Below are positions 33,542-43,999 of a DNA stretch of 64,000 bases, piece by piece. Positions within the stretch are counted from its first letter, which is position 1; each line of letters starts with the position of its first letter. A model generated the notes under the pieces. The model saw only the letters and a program-made list of their open reading frames with translations. It was not told where the DNA came from and did no database searches. The stretch covers positions 22,356,859 to 22,420,858 of the forward strand of contig OY743184.1 of NCBI GenBank assembly GCA_963555705.1. Direction: 5' to 3'. The stretch is from Ligustrum vulgare (lineage: Eukaryota; Streptophyta; Magnoliopsida; Lamiales; Oleaceae). The position numbers were made by a program, and so were the translations under genes.

Positions 33542-33703
33542 AAGTAGTTTATTTGGTTTATAAACCAATTTATAAACTATACAATTTCTCAAATCACTTT
33601 TTAACCACACACATTTTCTCTCTTCAATTTTCAATCATTACTTTTTACCTCAAAATCATAAATAAACTAATTTATAATCCAAACAGTGTTACCAAACGGA
33701 GTG
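33542..33703. mobile_element. 162-bp Harbinger/Tourist-like MITE, copy 2
   Basis: TTA occurs on both sides (33539-33541 and 33704-33706). The middle (AAATCACTTTTTAACC, then ATTTTCTCTCTTC) is the reverse complement of the middle of the copy at 16901-17065. The terminal repeats are more eroded than in copy 1. It lies about 140 bp upstream of the RBG gene's TATA box. Confidence 0.7.
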
Positions 33704-34961
33704 TTAGGAATGACAATAGGATAGAAAATCACTAAACCCGACATGGACTTGTCTTGAACGAGACAGAGAATCCTCGACAATGATAAAAGTGAGGTGGGGA
33801 CGGGGATAAAAAAAATCCCCGACCAAGGGTGGGATGGGATGGGGTGGGGTGGGGATGGGATTTTTCGCCCCAAATTCGTCTCGAAACCATCATCGATTAA
33901 TAAGTTGCATTAAAAAAAAATCAAACAAATTAAAAGTGTCATAAATTATCCAACGCCCAAATATATAATTTCAAAAGTAAGCCATACATTTCAACTATAT
34001 ACTACTCTTTATCTCTCACTCTCAAGTCTCATCTCATTCTCTCCAAACATATTTTTTAACATAATTAAACTAGTATTACTCTATAAAAGTTATTATTGTT
34101 TTTTTTATTAATGTTAATAATTATTTAGAGCTATTAAATGAGAATTTTATAAAATAATCACACTTTAAGAAAAGAATTTATATAACTAAGATATTAGATA
34201 ATCATTATAAAAGATATCAATGGACAAAGATATATATAATAATAAATGGGAATGTAAACGGAGATTATAGGAATTCCCGTCCCTTCCCGTCCCTGTCGGG
34301 GGGATGGGGATGTTAAATCTCCGACGAGAAGGGGAAGGGGAAGGGGAAGGGGAAGGGGATTGGCATCTCCGACCCATTGCCGTTCCTACCTCAATTGGAC
34401 ACCTAGGAGTTTTCTTAGGATGGAAACTGGTTGAGTCGGGGCGCCGGGCGGGTTCGGATCGACGTGCCCATCGTCCTGCCTCGTCTTGGATTTTCCCCCC
34501 TGAATCCACCCCACGCTCCATTTAAAGACAGGATGGGGCATGGTGCATTGTAGGGCAAAAAATCGCACCATTTAGTGATTATTTATATATTAGTGGAGCA
34601 GTTCGGGACAGAGCGAGTCGAGTTAAATTAATCTAATTTGTTATACTATTAATTAAATTTAAGTATTTAATACTGTGATTGATTTGAATCAAAATATGTC
34701 CATCAGTTTGATGAATATTTTTGATTGAGTAGTACTTTTTTTCTTTTGGAAAGAAGATTGAGTAGTCTGTTGAAAAATAAAAATGGCAACGTATTTTATA
34801 TTTACCCTGGTAATTGTTATTTGATAGACTTTCTTAATTTTGTAGATCGAAGTTTTGTGTACTGCATGTGTTTGATAAAATTTTATTTGGATTGATGAAG
34901 TGTAATTCAATAAATTCAGATATACTGAAATTCACGTGCTCATTGGAACAAGCCTAGCAAA
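33704..34961. other. G-rich repeat debris and intergenic sequence
   Basis: No gene is supported. Two G-rich blocks stand out: GGGATGGGATGGGGTGGGG at about 33830-33862 and an (AAGGGG)n-like run at 34328-34360. Phrases such as GGAATGACAATAGG near 33706 and GCATTGTAGGGCA near 34545 resemble the ends of plant hAT-type repeats. This is suggestive only. The rest is A/T-rich. Confidence 0.4.
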
Positions 34962-35518
34962 TGTGCGTGTACTTTGTGGAGGAAAAATAGTTGTTGAATT
35001 TGATTGATAAAAGAACAAACAATAAAATAAAATACAATAATATAAATATTGAAGAAAACCAAAAACAGTAAATTAGAGTAGAATCTGGAACCGAGACCTG
35101 TGCGATCACAGTTTCCTTAAAACAGATTCGCCCCCTCACCAATTTATGCTTGAGGTTTGTCTAAGCGTCTGTCTTCCAAGATACAACGGAGGTTGAGTAG
35201 TTAACTCAGCACAAAGTTACCACTCCGGCGAACCGAGCATATGTATGAACAATCACAAAAAACAAGACACTATATAATTGGACCAAAATAAAATAAATGG
35301 ACAAAGATTGGATAGACCAAATGACCAAAGCCAAGTGTGTGTTTTTGTGTCTTCAAAATGAGGGGTTAAATAGAGCACTATGGAGTTACAACATAACTCC
35401 ATAATAGTTTTCTAATTAACAACCATAACTCCCCAATTAACAAGGCTAATTAAACCTTAATCAATTGTAATAACATAGGATTTACAAGAGAGTTGAATTT
35501 CTGATTCATTTTCCAACA
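34962..35518 (-). mobile_element. Copia element B, 3' LTR
   Basis: It ends CATTTTCCAACA at 35518, followed by ATCCCCCACATG, which on the minus strand is a purine tract CATGTGGGGGAT next to TGTTGGAAAATG. The left end near TGTGCGTGTACTTTG (34962) is estimated. The internal phrase CAGATTCGCCCCCTC is often seen in plant copia LTRs. Confidence 0.6.
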
Positions 35519-37572
35519 ATCCCCCACATGAATGAAAATTGCAAGAGACACAAAAGAAAAAAGTCACAAAGACTGGGTGATATAGTTCAACGGTTGAAAC
35601 CTGCATAGGATAGGTAGGTATTACCCTTTGAACCTTTCCTTGTGAAAGTATATTTACTTTACTTGTTGACCAGTAGACGCGATGTCCTTGAACTGTTCTG
35701 CATTTTGTGTAAACGATGATATACCTCACACAGGATTTTTCCTTACATAGCTCAGTTCTCATGGTTATGTTCATTAGGCCATGAACATACGCCTGATTCT
35801 GTGAGAGTTTCTAAGAATTTAGCCCAACACAATTCCTTTAGAAGCGGCCCTACTTCTCTCTCACATAGGTGATCTCTAAATTAAGAGTAGCCCGCTCTAC
35901 TTTGCTCGAATTTTCGACGCATAAGAATCATTAAAAGCATAATGCTTATCTTTCATCCTTACGGGTATCACTGTTGCATCATAGGAATGGACAAGGGATG
36001 TCATCCCCCACAGTGATTCAATTAAGTCTTTACAATTAGGTTGTCCCTTTGAACCTAGATCTTGGGATCTCCAGTCAACTAGGTTGGGTTTCCATTATAT
36101 TAACTCATTCGTCCAAGGGCTTAAGTCACATTCCTCTCAATGACTATGCAACTAACTCTCTATTTAACTCTTTCGTTAGCGGATCCGCAATGTTATATTT
36201 TGACTTTACATAGTCAACAGAGATAACTCCAGTTGAGAGTAGTTGTCTTATGGTATTATTTATGCGGCGTATATCTCCAGACTTGCCATTATACATATTG
36301 CTTTATGCCCATCCAATTGTTGATTGAATATTGCAATGTATACAAATTACTGGCACAAGCTTTGACCATCTAGGAATATCCTCTAACAATTGGCGTAGTC
36401 ATTCAGCCTCTTCACCACACTTGTCAAGGGCAATAACTCAGATTCCATGATATATCTGGTTATAACTGTCTGTTTAGAAGGATTTCCATTATATCGCTGT
36501 ACCTCCCAATGTGAATACAAATCCACTTATAGACTTTAAGTCTTTAATATCATATATCCACTTAGCATCACTATGTCCTTCAATAACTGTGGGATATCTG
36601 GTATAGTGCAGTCCATATATCTCAAGTATCTTAGTACTCTTACTATTTATTTCAAGTTTTCAGAACCAAGATTACTCATAGATCTACTCAGCTTGCTAAC
36701 TGCGTAGGCTATATCTAGTCTTGTACAACTCATTTAGTATATAAGACTTTCGATTAATCTAGAGTACTCAACTTGAGAAATATCGTCATCTCTATTTTTC
36801 GATAGATGTTGACTTGTGTCTATCGGGGTTCTAGCTACTGCAAAATCATCTTTTTTAAATTCCTCTAGAGCTTTATCCACATAATGTCAATGACTTAGAA
36901 CAAGCCCATCTGAAGTTCTCGAGATTTTAACTTATCAGCTAAACCCTTTTCTTTCATGTCGAATTTTGAGTTCAACATGTCTTCTGTGGATTTGATCATC
37001 TTATCATTATCGTCAATGTAAACAAATCATCAACATGAAGACATAAAATGATATAGCCCTTTTTTGTATCTTTGTCATACACACATTTGCTACACTCGTT
37101 GATTTAAATCCACTTTGCACCATGACATTATCAAAATTTCATGTTGGTGTTAGTTTCAAGTCACACTATGACTTCACTCACCAATTTGCAGACTTTCTTT
37201 TTCTGCCTCGGTGATGAAAAACCCTCAGGTTGTTCCATGTAAATTCCTTCTTCTAAATCGCCATTTAGAAAAGCAATTTTGACACCCATTTGACATATTT
37301 CGAGATTGTGTAACGCTGCAATCACTAATATCATCTTAATGGAAGTTATTCCGTTACTTAAGGCCTTCTCATTGCTTGTAAAATTTAATTACAAGTTTGA
37401 CCTTGTCTCAAGGCCTTCTCGTTGCCTGTAAAATTTAATTACATGTTTGACCTTGTACTTATCGATAGTTCCATCTAATTTCATTTTCTTTTGAAAATTC
37501 ATTTATAGCCGAGTGATTTGCTTCTCGCAGAAAGATCTACTAGCTCCCAAGTATGATTTTTCAAATGGAATC
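35519..37572 (-). pseudogene. Copia element B reverse transcriptase and RNase H, degenerate
   Basis: On the minus strand, from 37572 downward, KNHTWELVDL and KRKMKLDGTIDKYKVK open the RT. RNase H motifs lie at about 36600-36130: [22 protein letters not shown] and a remnant of DYVKSK...IADPLTKE. Stops and frameshifts are frequent. A 52-bp direct duplication occurs at about 37361-37464. The upstream half of the gene is on the other side of the 23.8-kb insertion, at 61387-62455. Confidence 0.75.
37568..37572. repeat. Target duplication GAATC, left copy
   Basis: GAATC precedes LTR1 here and follows LTR3 at 61387-61391. Joining the flanks continues the copia RT reading, so the whole 37573-61386 block behaves as one insertion. 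Confidence 0.9.
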
Positions 37573-38257
37573 TGTTGAGACCAAGCCCAAAAAGGAGTAT
37601 AGTGATCCACCAGCGAAGGTCCAATAGAGGCCCAATGGATCTTGGCCCATGGCTAAAGCTTAAGATGTCTTCTCGGGTCAATTTCCGAGGTGGTACAACA
37701 CGTGAACTTCTTTAGCCAAACTGGTTTATGACTATCCTAGGTGTTTTATGTTTAGACGGAGGACCTCCTTAATAACAGCTCGGATGAGTGATGAGACAAT
37801 GGATGAAGTCAGAGATGTGACGCCACCTTTATCAAAAAGTGACAGGCGCCCATTCCCTACCAAACGTAGTAATGATTACTGTCAAAAAGTAAGATCCGCT
37901 TCTCCAAAAGCTAAGGTAAATACACGTGTAAAGTCCGCCACGTGTCGCGATCCAAAACAACAAATTCCTCTATAAATAGAGCACTCCTCCTGCTTTGTAA
38001 GAGGTTAGCAATTCGATACTCTGAACTAAATATTTTATTCTCACTCCCTTTTCTCTCTTTTACACACCTATATTTCCCGCACTCAATTTATATTCGCTTG
38101 AAATGAGCACTGACTTTGGCATCGGAGTACAAACGGAAGCCACCTCGGCCCCCTTTGCAAACTGATTGTTTGTCACAGTGCTCAGGAGGTCAATGTGTTC
38201 AAGAGGGAGGAGCTGAGACGTGTTGGTCCAAGGTCCAGTCAGATTTTGTGGTCAACA
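37573..38257 (+). mobile_element. Tat LTR1 (685 bp)
   Basis: It runs TGTTGAGACCAAGCCC to TTGTGGTCAACA, is about the same length as LTR3 (684 bp) and is visibly closer to LTR3 and LTR4 than to LTR2 in its first half. A TATA box CTATAAATAG is at about 37970-37979. CACGTG occurs at 37699, 37923 and 37939. Confidence 0.9.
37970..37979 (+). promoter_or_regulatory. TATA box in Tat LTR1
   Basis: CTATAAATAG lies about 290 bp before the LTR end. The same motif is conserved in LTR2 (about 41361) and LTR3 (about 61099), so it is the likely core promoter for element RNA. Confidence 0.7.
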
Positions 38258-38277
38258 TTTTGGCGCCGTCCTTGGGA
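38258..38277 (+). other. Primer-binding region after LTR1
   Basis: TTTTGGCGCCGTCCTTGGGA follows LTR1 directly. It differs from the site after LTR2 by CC instead of TG at two positions. Confidence 0.75.
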
Positions 38278-38362
38278 AACCATACTGCTAACCACGAAAA
38301 CGCATGATGAAAAGCCACACATAGAAAGGAAGTTTTGAAAAATGATGAGTAACCTCTCGCAA

Positions 38363-38645
38363 AAGAGCGAAGAACTGCAAGGACTTTGAAATATTAGTTT
38401 ATTAACCATGAAGAATGCGTGAAACTTTAAAATATAAGTTTATTAACCTTGAAAAAGACATGAAACTTTGAAACATAAGTTTATTAACCTTGAAAAAGGC
38501 GTGAAACTTTGAAACATAAGTTTATTAACCTTGAAAAAGGCGTGAAACTTTGAAACATAAGTTTATTAATCTTGAAAAAGGCATGAAACTTTGAAATATA
38601 AGTTTATTAACCTTGAAAAAGGGGTGAAACTTTGAAACATAAGTG
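38363..38645 (+). repeat. ~41-bp tandem repeats in the Tat leader, unit 1
   Basis: About seven imperfect copies of a unit reading GAAACTTTGAAACATAAG then TTTATTAACCTTGAAAAAGG. They lie between the primer site and the gag start. The same array occurs after LTR2, with a different set of small variants. Confidence 0.9.
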
Positions 38646-38732
38646 TAACAACCCTGGAAAAAGATTAGGGCTTTGAGATAAAAGTTCACCCATCTTTGAA
38701 AGAAAAGATAAAGCCAAGGAATTGTTCTGAAC

Positions 38733-39838
38733 ATGAATGAAAGTGGCGATGATATTAACCTTCGTAGGAGTAGAGACGACCAACACAGCAAGGAAGGGGC
38801 TCCTCAGAATAGAGATGGCAAAAAAATCCGATCCGCCCCATCGATCCGTCGACCCTATCCGATCCGATCCGAAAAAACCCCGATCCGTGGATCGACGGAT
38901 CGAAATTTATGTGATCCGCCCCGATCCGAAAATTCACGGAGCGGATTTGGATCAGGGCTGATCCGATCCGCCGCGATCCGACATTTTTTTTAATATAATT
39001 TTTTTATCATGTATAAAAATTTAATCTGTACATTTTGTAGCAATCTTTAATTTCTGTGAATAAGCTGCAATCTTTGCATTTTAAAGAAAACACATTTTTC
39101 ATGTTCTTCATTTGAAGAAAGAATTCCAAAAGTGATGGCAAAAAAAATCGATCCGTTGAATCGTCGAATCGGCCTCTATACGCCTCGTTTCAATAAAATA
39201 AATAAAATTTAATAAAAAAAATAAAATTTCTAAATTTTTTATAAAAGATTTAATTTAAAATATATTTAAAAATTTTTTTTAAAATTTAAAAAATAAAAAA
39301 ATAAATAAAAAAATAATTTTGGCAGAACGGTCCACGGATCGGTGGACCGACCCGACCCGAAATTTGGCGGATCGCGGGGCGGATCCGGATCAGGAAAAAA
39401 AAATTCTGGGCGGGACAGATCGGGGTGCCCCGTTGCCAACACTACCTCAGAGGCCTCATGAGAACACAAACGAGGGAATGGCCCAACCTAATCCTCTGTG
39501 CCGGTACCGAAATCGCTGCATGCTGCGAGACATGGTTCGCACGGAAACACAAATGCTAGAAATGCAAAAATAAAAGATCGAACAAACTGCTACGATGAAT
39601 GCCTACATGTCTCAAGGGTTTGTTGTAAACGAGCCCATGATGACCCCACAATACGCGCATCCACATTACTCACCATCTGATGCAGCTACTGCCTCCTATT
39701 ACTATGAAGATCCGCAGGCATTCGCCGAGGTAGAATCTGCTCCTTTCAACGAAAAAGACCCGGTGCATGAAGCACCAAGAGCACAAGATCAACCCCCTAT
39801 TAGCAGCAGGGAGGCTTCGCCTTCGAAGTCTGGTAGCG
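38733..39838 (+). pseudogene. Tat gag 5' fragment in the deleted unit, with MITE insertion
   Basis: It starts MNESGDDINLRRSRDD at 38733. It is interrupted at 38809 by a 635-bp hAT-like MITE and resumes at 39444 with RPHENTNEGMAQPNP. The matching region at 42125-42590 of the second unit has no MITE. After about 39838 (SGSV) the homology to gag ends abruptly and the sequence becomes the antisense accessory gene, so the rest of gag and all of pol were lost. Confidence 0.8.
38809..39443. mobile_element. 635-bp hAT-like MITE
   Basis: The ends read ATAGAGATGGCAA and TTGCCAACACT, an imperfect inverted repeat. The flanks TCCTCAGA (38801-38808) and ACCTCAGA (39444-39451) match at 7 of 8 positions, fitting the 8-bp duplications of hAT elements. 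The related unit at 42190 keeps the unduplicated empty site GGCTCCTCAGAGGCC. The interior is rich in GATCCG repeats and has an A/T-rich middle. There is no transposase. Confidence 0.82.
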
Positions 39839-40106
39839 TTTCCAAATCCCTGTCCCGCTTGCTTCGAAGCTCCCTCAAAGAAGCCTCCTCCTCGGATGAT
39901 AGATGAGCCATGTAGTTCTAGTTCTTTTCTTCTTCGCTATCAGAATCATCCAAATAAATTATACCACTGCATTTCCTATTCCTCATCCTAATCTGTTCCC
40001 TAAAGAAGCGGGAACTAAAAATCGAAAAAGACAATGGGCAGAAACCTCTGATAGGAATCGTCATTGCCAATAGTTTCTGTGAACCCGTTCCCCCAACTCT
40101 TTCCAT
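39839..40106 (-). pseudogene. Tat accessory gene, N-terminal fragment in the deleted unit
   Basis: It reads MERVGGTGSQKLLAM from 40106 and continues to the acidic IIYLDDSDSEEEK and the serine/arginine-rich SSLKEASS region, then stops at the deletion junction near 39838. It matches the first ~85 codons of the copy starting at 59812. A stop occurs at 39918. It is a relic. Confidence 0.8.
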
Positions 40107-40944
40107 TTTTTGTTCTTAAAGATGGGCCAGACTCATCAAAAGGAAAACAAAATGCAAAACGAAATTTTCAAACCCACACTCGAAGATTAGAAATAAAAAA
40201 GTTTTGCACATACAATGGAAAATAAATTTACCTTCAAAGAACGAACGTTCGAGATTGTACACTTGAATGAGGAACACGCCAATGAAAGCTGTTGAACGGT
40301 AAGGATGGTTTGCTGGGTAGAAGACCCTTGAAGAGAAGATGCGAGACTTGCAAGAAAGGAAAAAGCAATACAACTTTTTGCGAGAGTGTTACTACAAGAA
40401 TTCTGAGAAAATGGTAAAGGGAAGATAATGAGACGAAGGAGCATTTATAGGGAAGCTAATGATCTAGAACCCTTGATCTTTGAGCCACATGATTGATCCG
40501 GGTAACCCACGCCTCTTGGGGAATGGGCTAATCAAAGCACCAGCTGTCGGAGGAAGGGATGAAACCGTTCAGCTATCACAGTGAGTGCCACGCGCGGCAA
40601 AAATGTCACTCCCATCACCTTTTATATTTCTTGGGAACCAATATCAGTAGCCCCTTTTTATTAAATACGCTGCCTAAGAAACGTGCTAGTGCGATCCTAA
40701 CCTTCGCTTAGGAGGGAAAAGCCAAAGTAGGAGGTCGGCTATACTCTGAATCGAACTTTCCATAAGGAATGCCATTCCTGACCTTAAAATCTCCGCGCTA
40801 CATAGTGACTCCCAGCGAGCGGATGGCGGAATAATTACAAAATATTGGATATAACAAATGATGAAAGTTGAACAAAATTATTGCTGCTAAACTATGATAA
40901 ATTCGATCCGCCCATGAATGACCACATCGGATTTGAGGGACTAG
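40107..40944 (-). other. Upstream region of the accessory gene and pre-LTR tail
   Basis: This 840-base stretch matches 59820-60702 upstream of LTR3. On the minus strand CCCTATAAATGC near 40440-40452 is a plausible TATA box for the antisense accessory gene. The end (ATTTGAGGGACTAG) is a weak purine tract before LTR2. No other gene is seen. Confidence 0.55.
40440..40452 (-). promoter_or_regulatory. TATA box of the antisense accessory gene
   Basis: CCCTATAAATGCT on the minus strand lies about 335 bases upstream of the accessory ATG at 40106. The equivalent at about 60155 reads CCCCTATAAAGCC. Conservation across units supports it. An intron or long leader may lie between. Confidence 0.5.
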
Positions 40945-41649
40945 TGTTGAGACCGTGCCCAAAAACATAGTACGTTGAACCACCAACGAAGGCCCAATAG
41001 GGGCCGAATGGACCTTAGCCCACGATTAAAGTCTAGGGCATCACCTTGGGCCAATTGCCGAGGTAGAATAACACGTGAACTTCTCTGGCCGGACTGATTT
41101 ACGTTTAGCCAATGTGCTTTACATTTAGCCGAGATTCTTTACGTTTAGCCGATGTGCTTTACGTTGACGCCACAGATGAGTGATGGGACAATAGATGAAG
41201 TCAAAGATGTGACACCGCCTTTACCAAAAGTGACAGGCGCCCATCCGCTACCAAACGTAGCAATGATTACTTTCAAAGAGCAAGATTTTCCTCTCCAACA
41301 GTTAGGGTAAATACACGTGTAAAATCTACCATGTGTCGCCATCCAAGATTATAAATTCCCCTATAAATAGAGCACCCCTCCCTCCTGGTAAAGGGTTAGT
41401 ATTTTCACTCTCTTAACTGAATATTTTACTATCACTCCAATTTCTCTCTTTTACACACTTATATTTCCCACACCCAATTTATATTTGCTTGAAATGAGCA
41501 CTGACTTTGGCATCGGAGTGCAAACTGGGAGCCACCTCGGCCCCCTTTGCAAACTGATTGTTTCTCACAGTAGGCAGGAGATCCACACGTTCAAGAGGGA
41601 GGAGCTGAGACGTGTTGGTCCAAGGTCCAGCTGGATTTTGTGGTCAACA
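40945..41649 (+). mobile_element. Tat LTR2 (705 bp), internal LTR with diverged U3
   Basis: It shares termini with LTR1 and LTR3 but its first ~270 bases differ strongly (TGTTGAGACCGTGCCC). They contain three to four ~21-bp repeats of the form TTTAGCCGATGTGCTTTACG at 41095-41166. The second half, from TATA (about 41361) to the end, is close to the other LTRs. It is shared by the two units of the array. Confidence 0.88.
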
Positions 41650-41669
41650 TTTTGGCGCCGTCTGTGGGA
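41650..41669 (+). other. Primer-binding region after LTR2
   Basis: TTTTGGCGCCGTCTGTGGGA is the canonical Tat-style site directly after the LTR. Confidence 0.8.
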
Positions 41670-41774
41670 AACCATACTGCTAACCACGAAAACGCATGAT
41701 GAAAAGCCACACATAGAAAGGAAGTTTTGAAAAAGGAAGAGTAACCTCTTGCAAAAGAGCGGAGAACTGCAAAG

Positions 41775-42035
41775 ACTTTGAAACATAAGTTTATTAACCT
41801 TGAAAAAGGCGTGACATTTTGAAATATAAGTTTATTAACCTTGAAAAAGGCGTGAAACTTTGAAACATAAGTTTATTAACCTTGAAAAAGGCGTGAAACT
41901 TTGAAATATAAGTTTATTAACCTTGAAAAAGGCGTAAAACTTTGAAACATAAGTTTATTAACCTTGAAAAAGGCGTGAAACTTTGAAATATAAGTTTATT
42001 AACCTTGAAAAAGGCGTGAAACTTTGAAACATAAG
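41775..42035 (+). repeat. ~41-bp tandem repeats in the Tat leader, unit 2
   Basis: About six to seven copies of the GAAACTTTGAAACATAAG... unit, more uniform than the array at 38363. Reading frames inside are repetitive and not credible genes. Confidence 0.9.
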
Positions 42036-42124
42036 TGTAACAACCCTGGAAAAGGATTAGGACTTTGAGATAAAAGTTCACCCATCTTTGAAAGAAAAGA
42101 TAAAACCAAGAAATTGTTCTGAAC

Positions 42125-43947
42125 ATGAATAAAAGTGGTGATGACATTAACCCTAGTAGGAGTAGAGACGGCCAACACAGCGAGGAAGAGGCTCCTCAGA
42201 GGCCTCATGAGAACGCAAATGAGGGAATGGCCCAACCTAACCCTCCGCGTCAGCACCGAAATCGCCGCATGCTGTGAGACATGACTCGGATGGCAGCACA
42301 AATGCTAGAAATGCAGAAACAGCAGATCGAACAAACTGCTGCGATGAATGCCTACATGACTCGAGGGTATGTTGTAAACGAGCCCATGATGACCCTGCAA
42401 TACGCGCATCCACATTACTCACCATCTGATGCAGCTACTGCCTCCTATTATTATCAAGATCCGCAGGCATTCACTGAGGTAGAATCTGCTCCTTTTAACG
42501 AAGAGGACCGTACATGAAGCACCAAGAGCACAAGATCAACCCCCTATTAGCTACAGGGAGGCTTCGCCTTCGAAGTCTGGTAGTGTTTTTAGCCGAATAG
42601 GGGGATTATTCCGGGGCAGACGAGGGGGACGAACTGACCAAGGTCAACACCATGCAGCTGAGCCTAGAAATTGGCGGGAGCAATGAGCTGAAGAAGCCCT
42701 GTCGTGGAGCCAAATGCATGGAGACCGGAAGAACACAGGGGCAGAAAAATTAGCCCCCACACATGAGCCTAGGAATAGGAAGGAAAGGAGAGCAGAAGCA
42801 GCTTGGACAAAATCTCGTAATGATCTTCCGACCTTCGAAAGGCCAAACTACGGGCGAGTTTTGCCACCACAAAGACAGGAGTACACTCCACCGCCCTACG
42901 ACCGACACCATGACCCGATTTATTTCGGTCATGATGAGAACAGTGAAATACCGTCATACAAGCTAGATGACGAAGTGGAAATAAGCCCCTTCACGGAGGG
43001 CATCCGTAGGTGCCCAGTGCCTCATGACTTTGAAATGCCAGAAATAGCAAAGTATTCTGGCCGAGGTGACCCTGACGATCACCTGTTAAACTACTACGCT
43101 AGCATGGAAATAGCCGGAGCCACTCCAGCACTGAAATGCAAGGCCTTTGCTTTAACCCTTGAGGGAAGTGCGATACGATGGTACAAAAAAATCCCTCCTA
43201 GTGGCATCCACAGTTGGAGAGATTTGAAGGAAGCATTCAAAAATGGCTTTATTTCCTCCAGGCCTGGCCAACTCCCTCTCCAACACCTTCAGGACTTAAG
43301 GAAAGGAAGGGAGGAATCTCTTAAAAGTTACCTAGTTCGGTTCACTGAAGAGATTCACATTTGTGAGAACATCACCGAGGTGGAGATGTTTTTCGCGTTA
43401 AAAGGGGGGGCTAGACATGACGAGCATGTTTTGGAGGAATGTCAGAAGCAGAAAGTCGAGGGATTACAATGCCCTAGTAGATCTGATGAAGGAAGAGATC
43501 GTCTCAGAAGAAATGGCTAGGTCCAGAGACAATCATCCTCAAGGAAGATACAATCTTGGGTATCGTAATGAAGCGAGCCTCAGGAAAGGAGGTAATAAGG
43601 ATAGGTTCGACAGTAACCGAAGTAGAGCGCCATGTCCATTTCCAGGAACCGGGTCCAGCTATGCAGCAGAGATCACGGAAGCTATCCCTAACTTGCACTC
43701 CAACACTCCCTCTCAGAATCCCCCCATGGCTCAAGGAAAAATGGAAAGTAGCCGAAGTGGAAAACAGCCCATGATTGGGGCTTACTATGCCTACCACAGA
43801 TATTATGGCCACGTAACGGAAGATTGTAGGGAAATCCACATGTTAGCGGACCAAAAGGAACACAGAAGAAGGGGAAGTGATTTCTCTCCTGACAAGGGGA
43901 AAACACAAAAACCAGGTACTCAAAAGTTCAACCGACTTGACAGGTGA
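42125..43947 (+). pseudogene. Tat gag (second unit)
   Basis: It starts MNKSGDDINPSRSRDG at 42125. A TGA at 42275-42277 and frame changes near 42515 and 43410 break it. The capsid domain is well kept at 42920-43400: FEMPEIAKYSGRGDPDDHL, ALTLEGSAIRWYKKI, RPGQLPLQHLQDLRKGREES. The distal part (43417-43947) ends with YYAYHRYYGHVTEDCREI, the C/H cluster that stands in for a zinc knuckle in Tat gag. It would form the particle shell around element RNA. Confidence 0.88.
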
Positions 43948-43999
43948 GCTCCATGGAAGAACCCAACCAAAGAAAGGATTGACAGTCAACAAAGAGACA

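Noticed and set aside
34186..34571. ORFs with SPSPSPS and proline-rich runs
   Set aside because: They come from the (AAGGGG)n tract and change frame within it.
38363..38791. Minus-strand ORFs with FQG/SRLF repeats (also at 41917-42301)
   Set aside because: They are translations of the 41-bp leader repeats and have no homology or codon logic.
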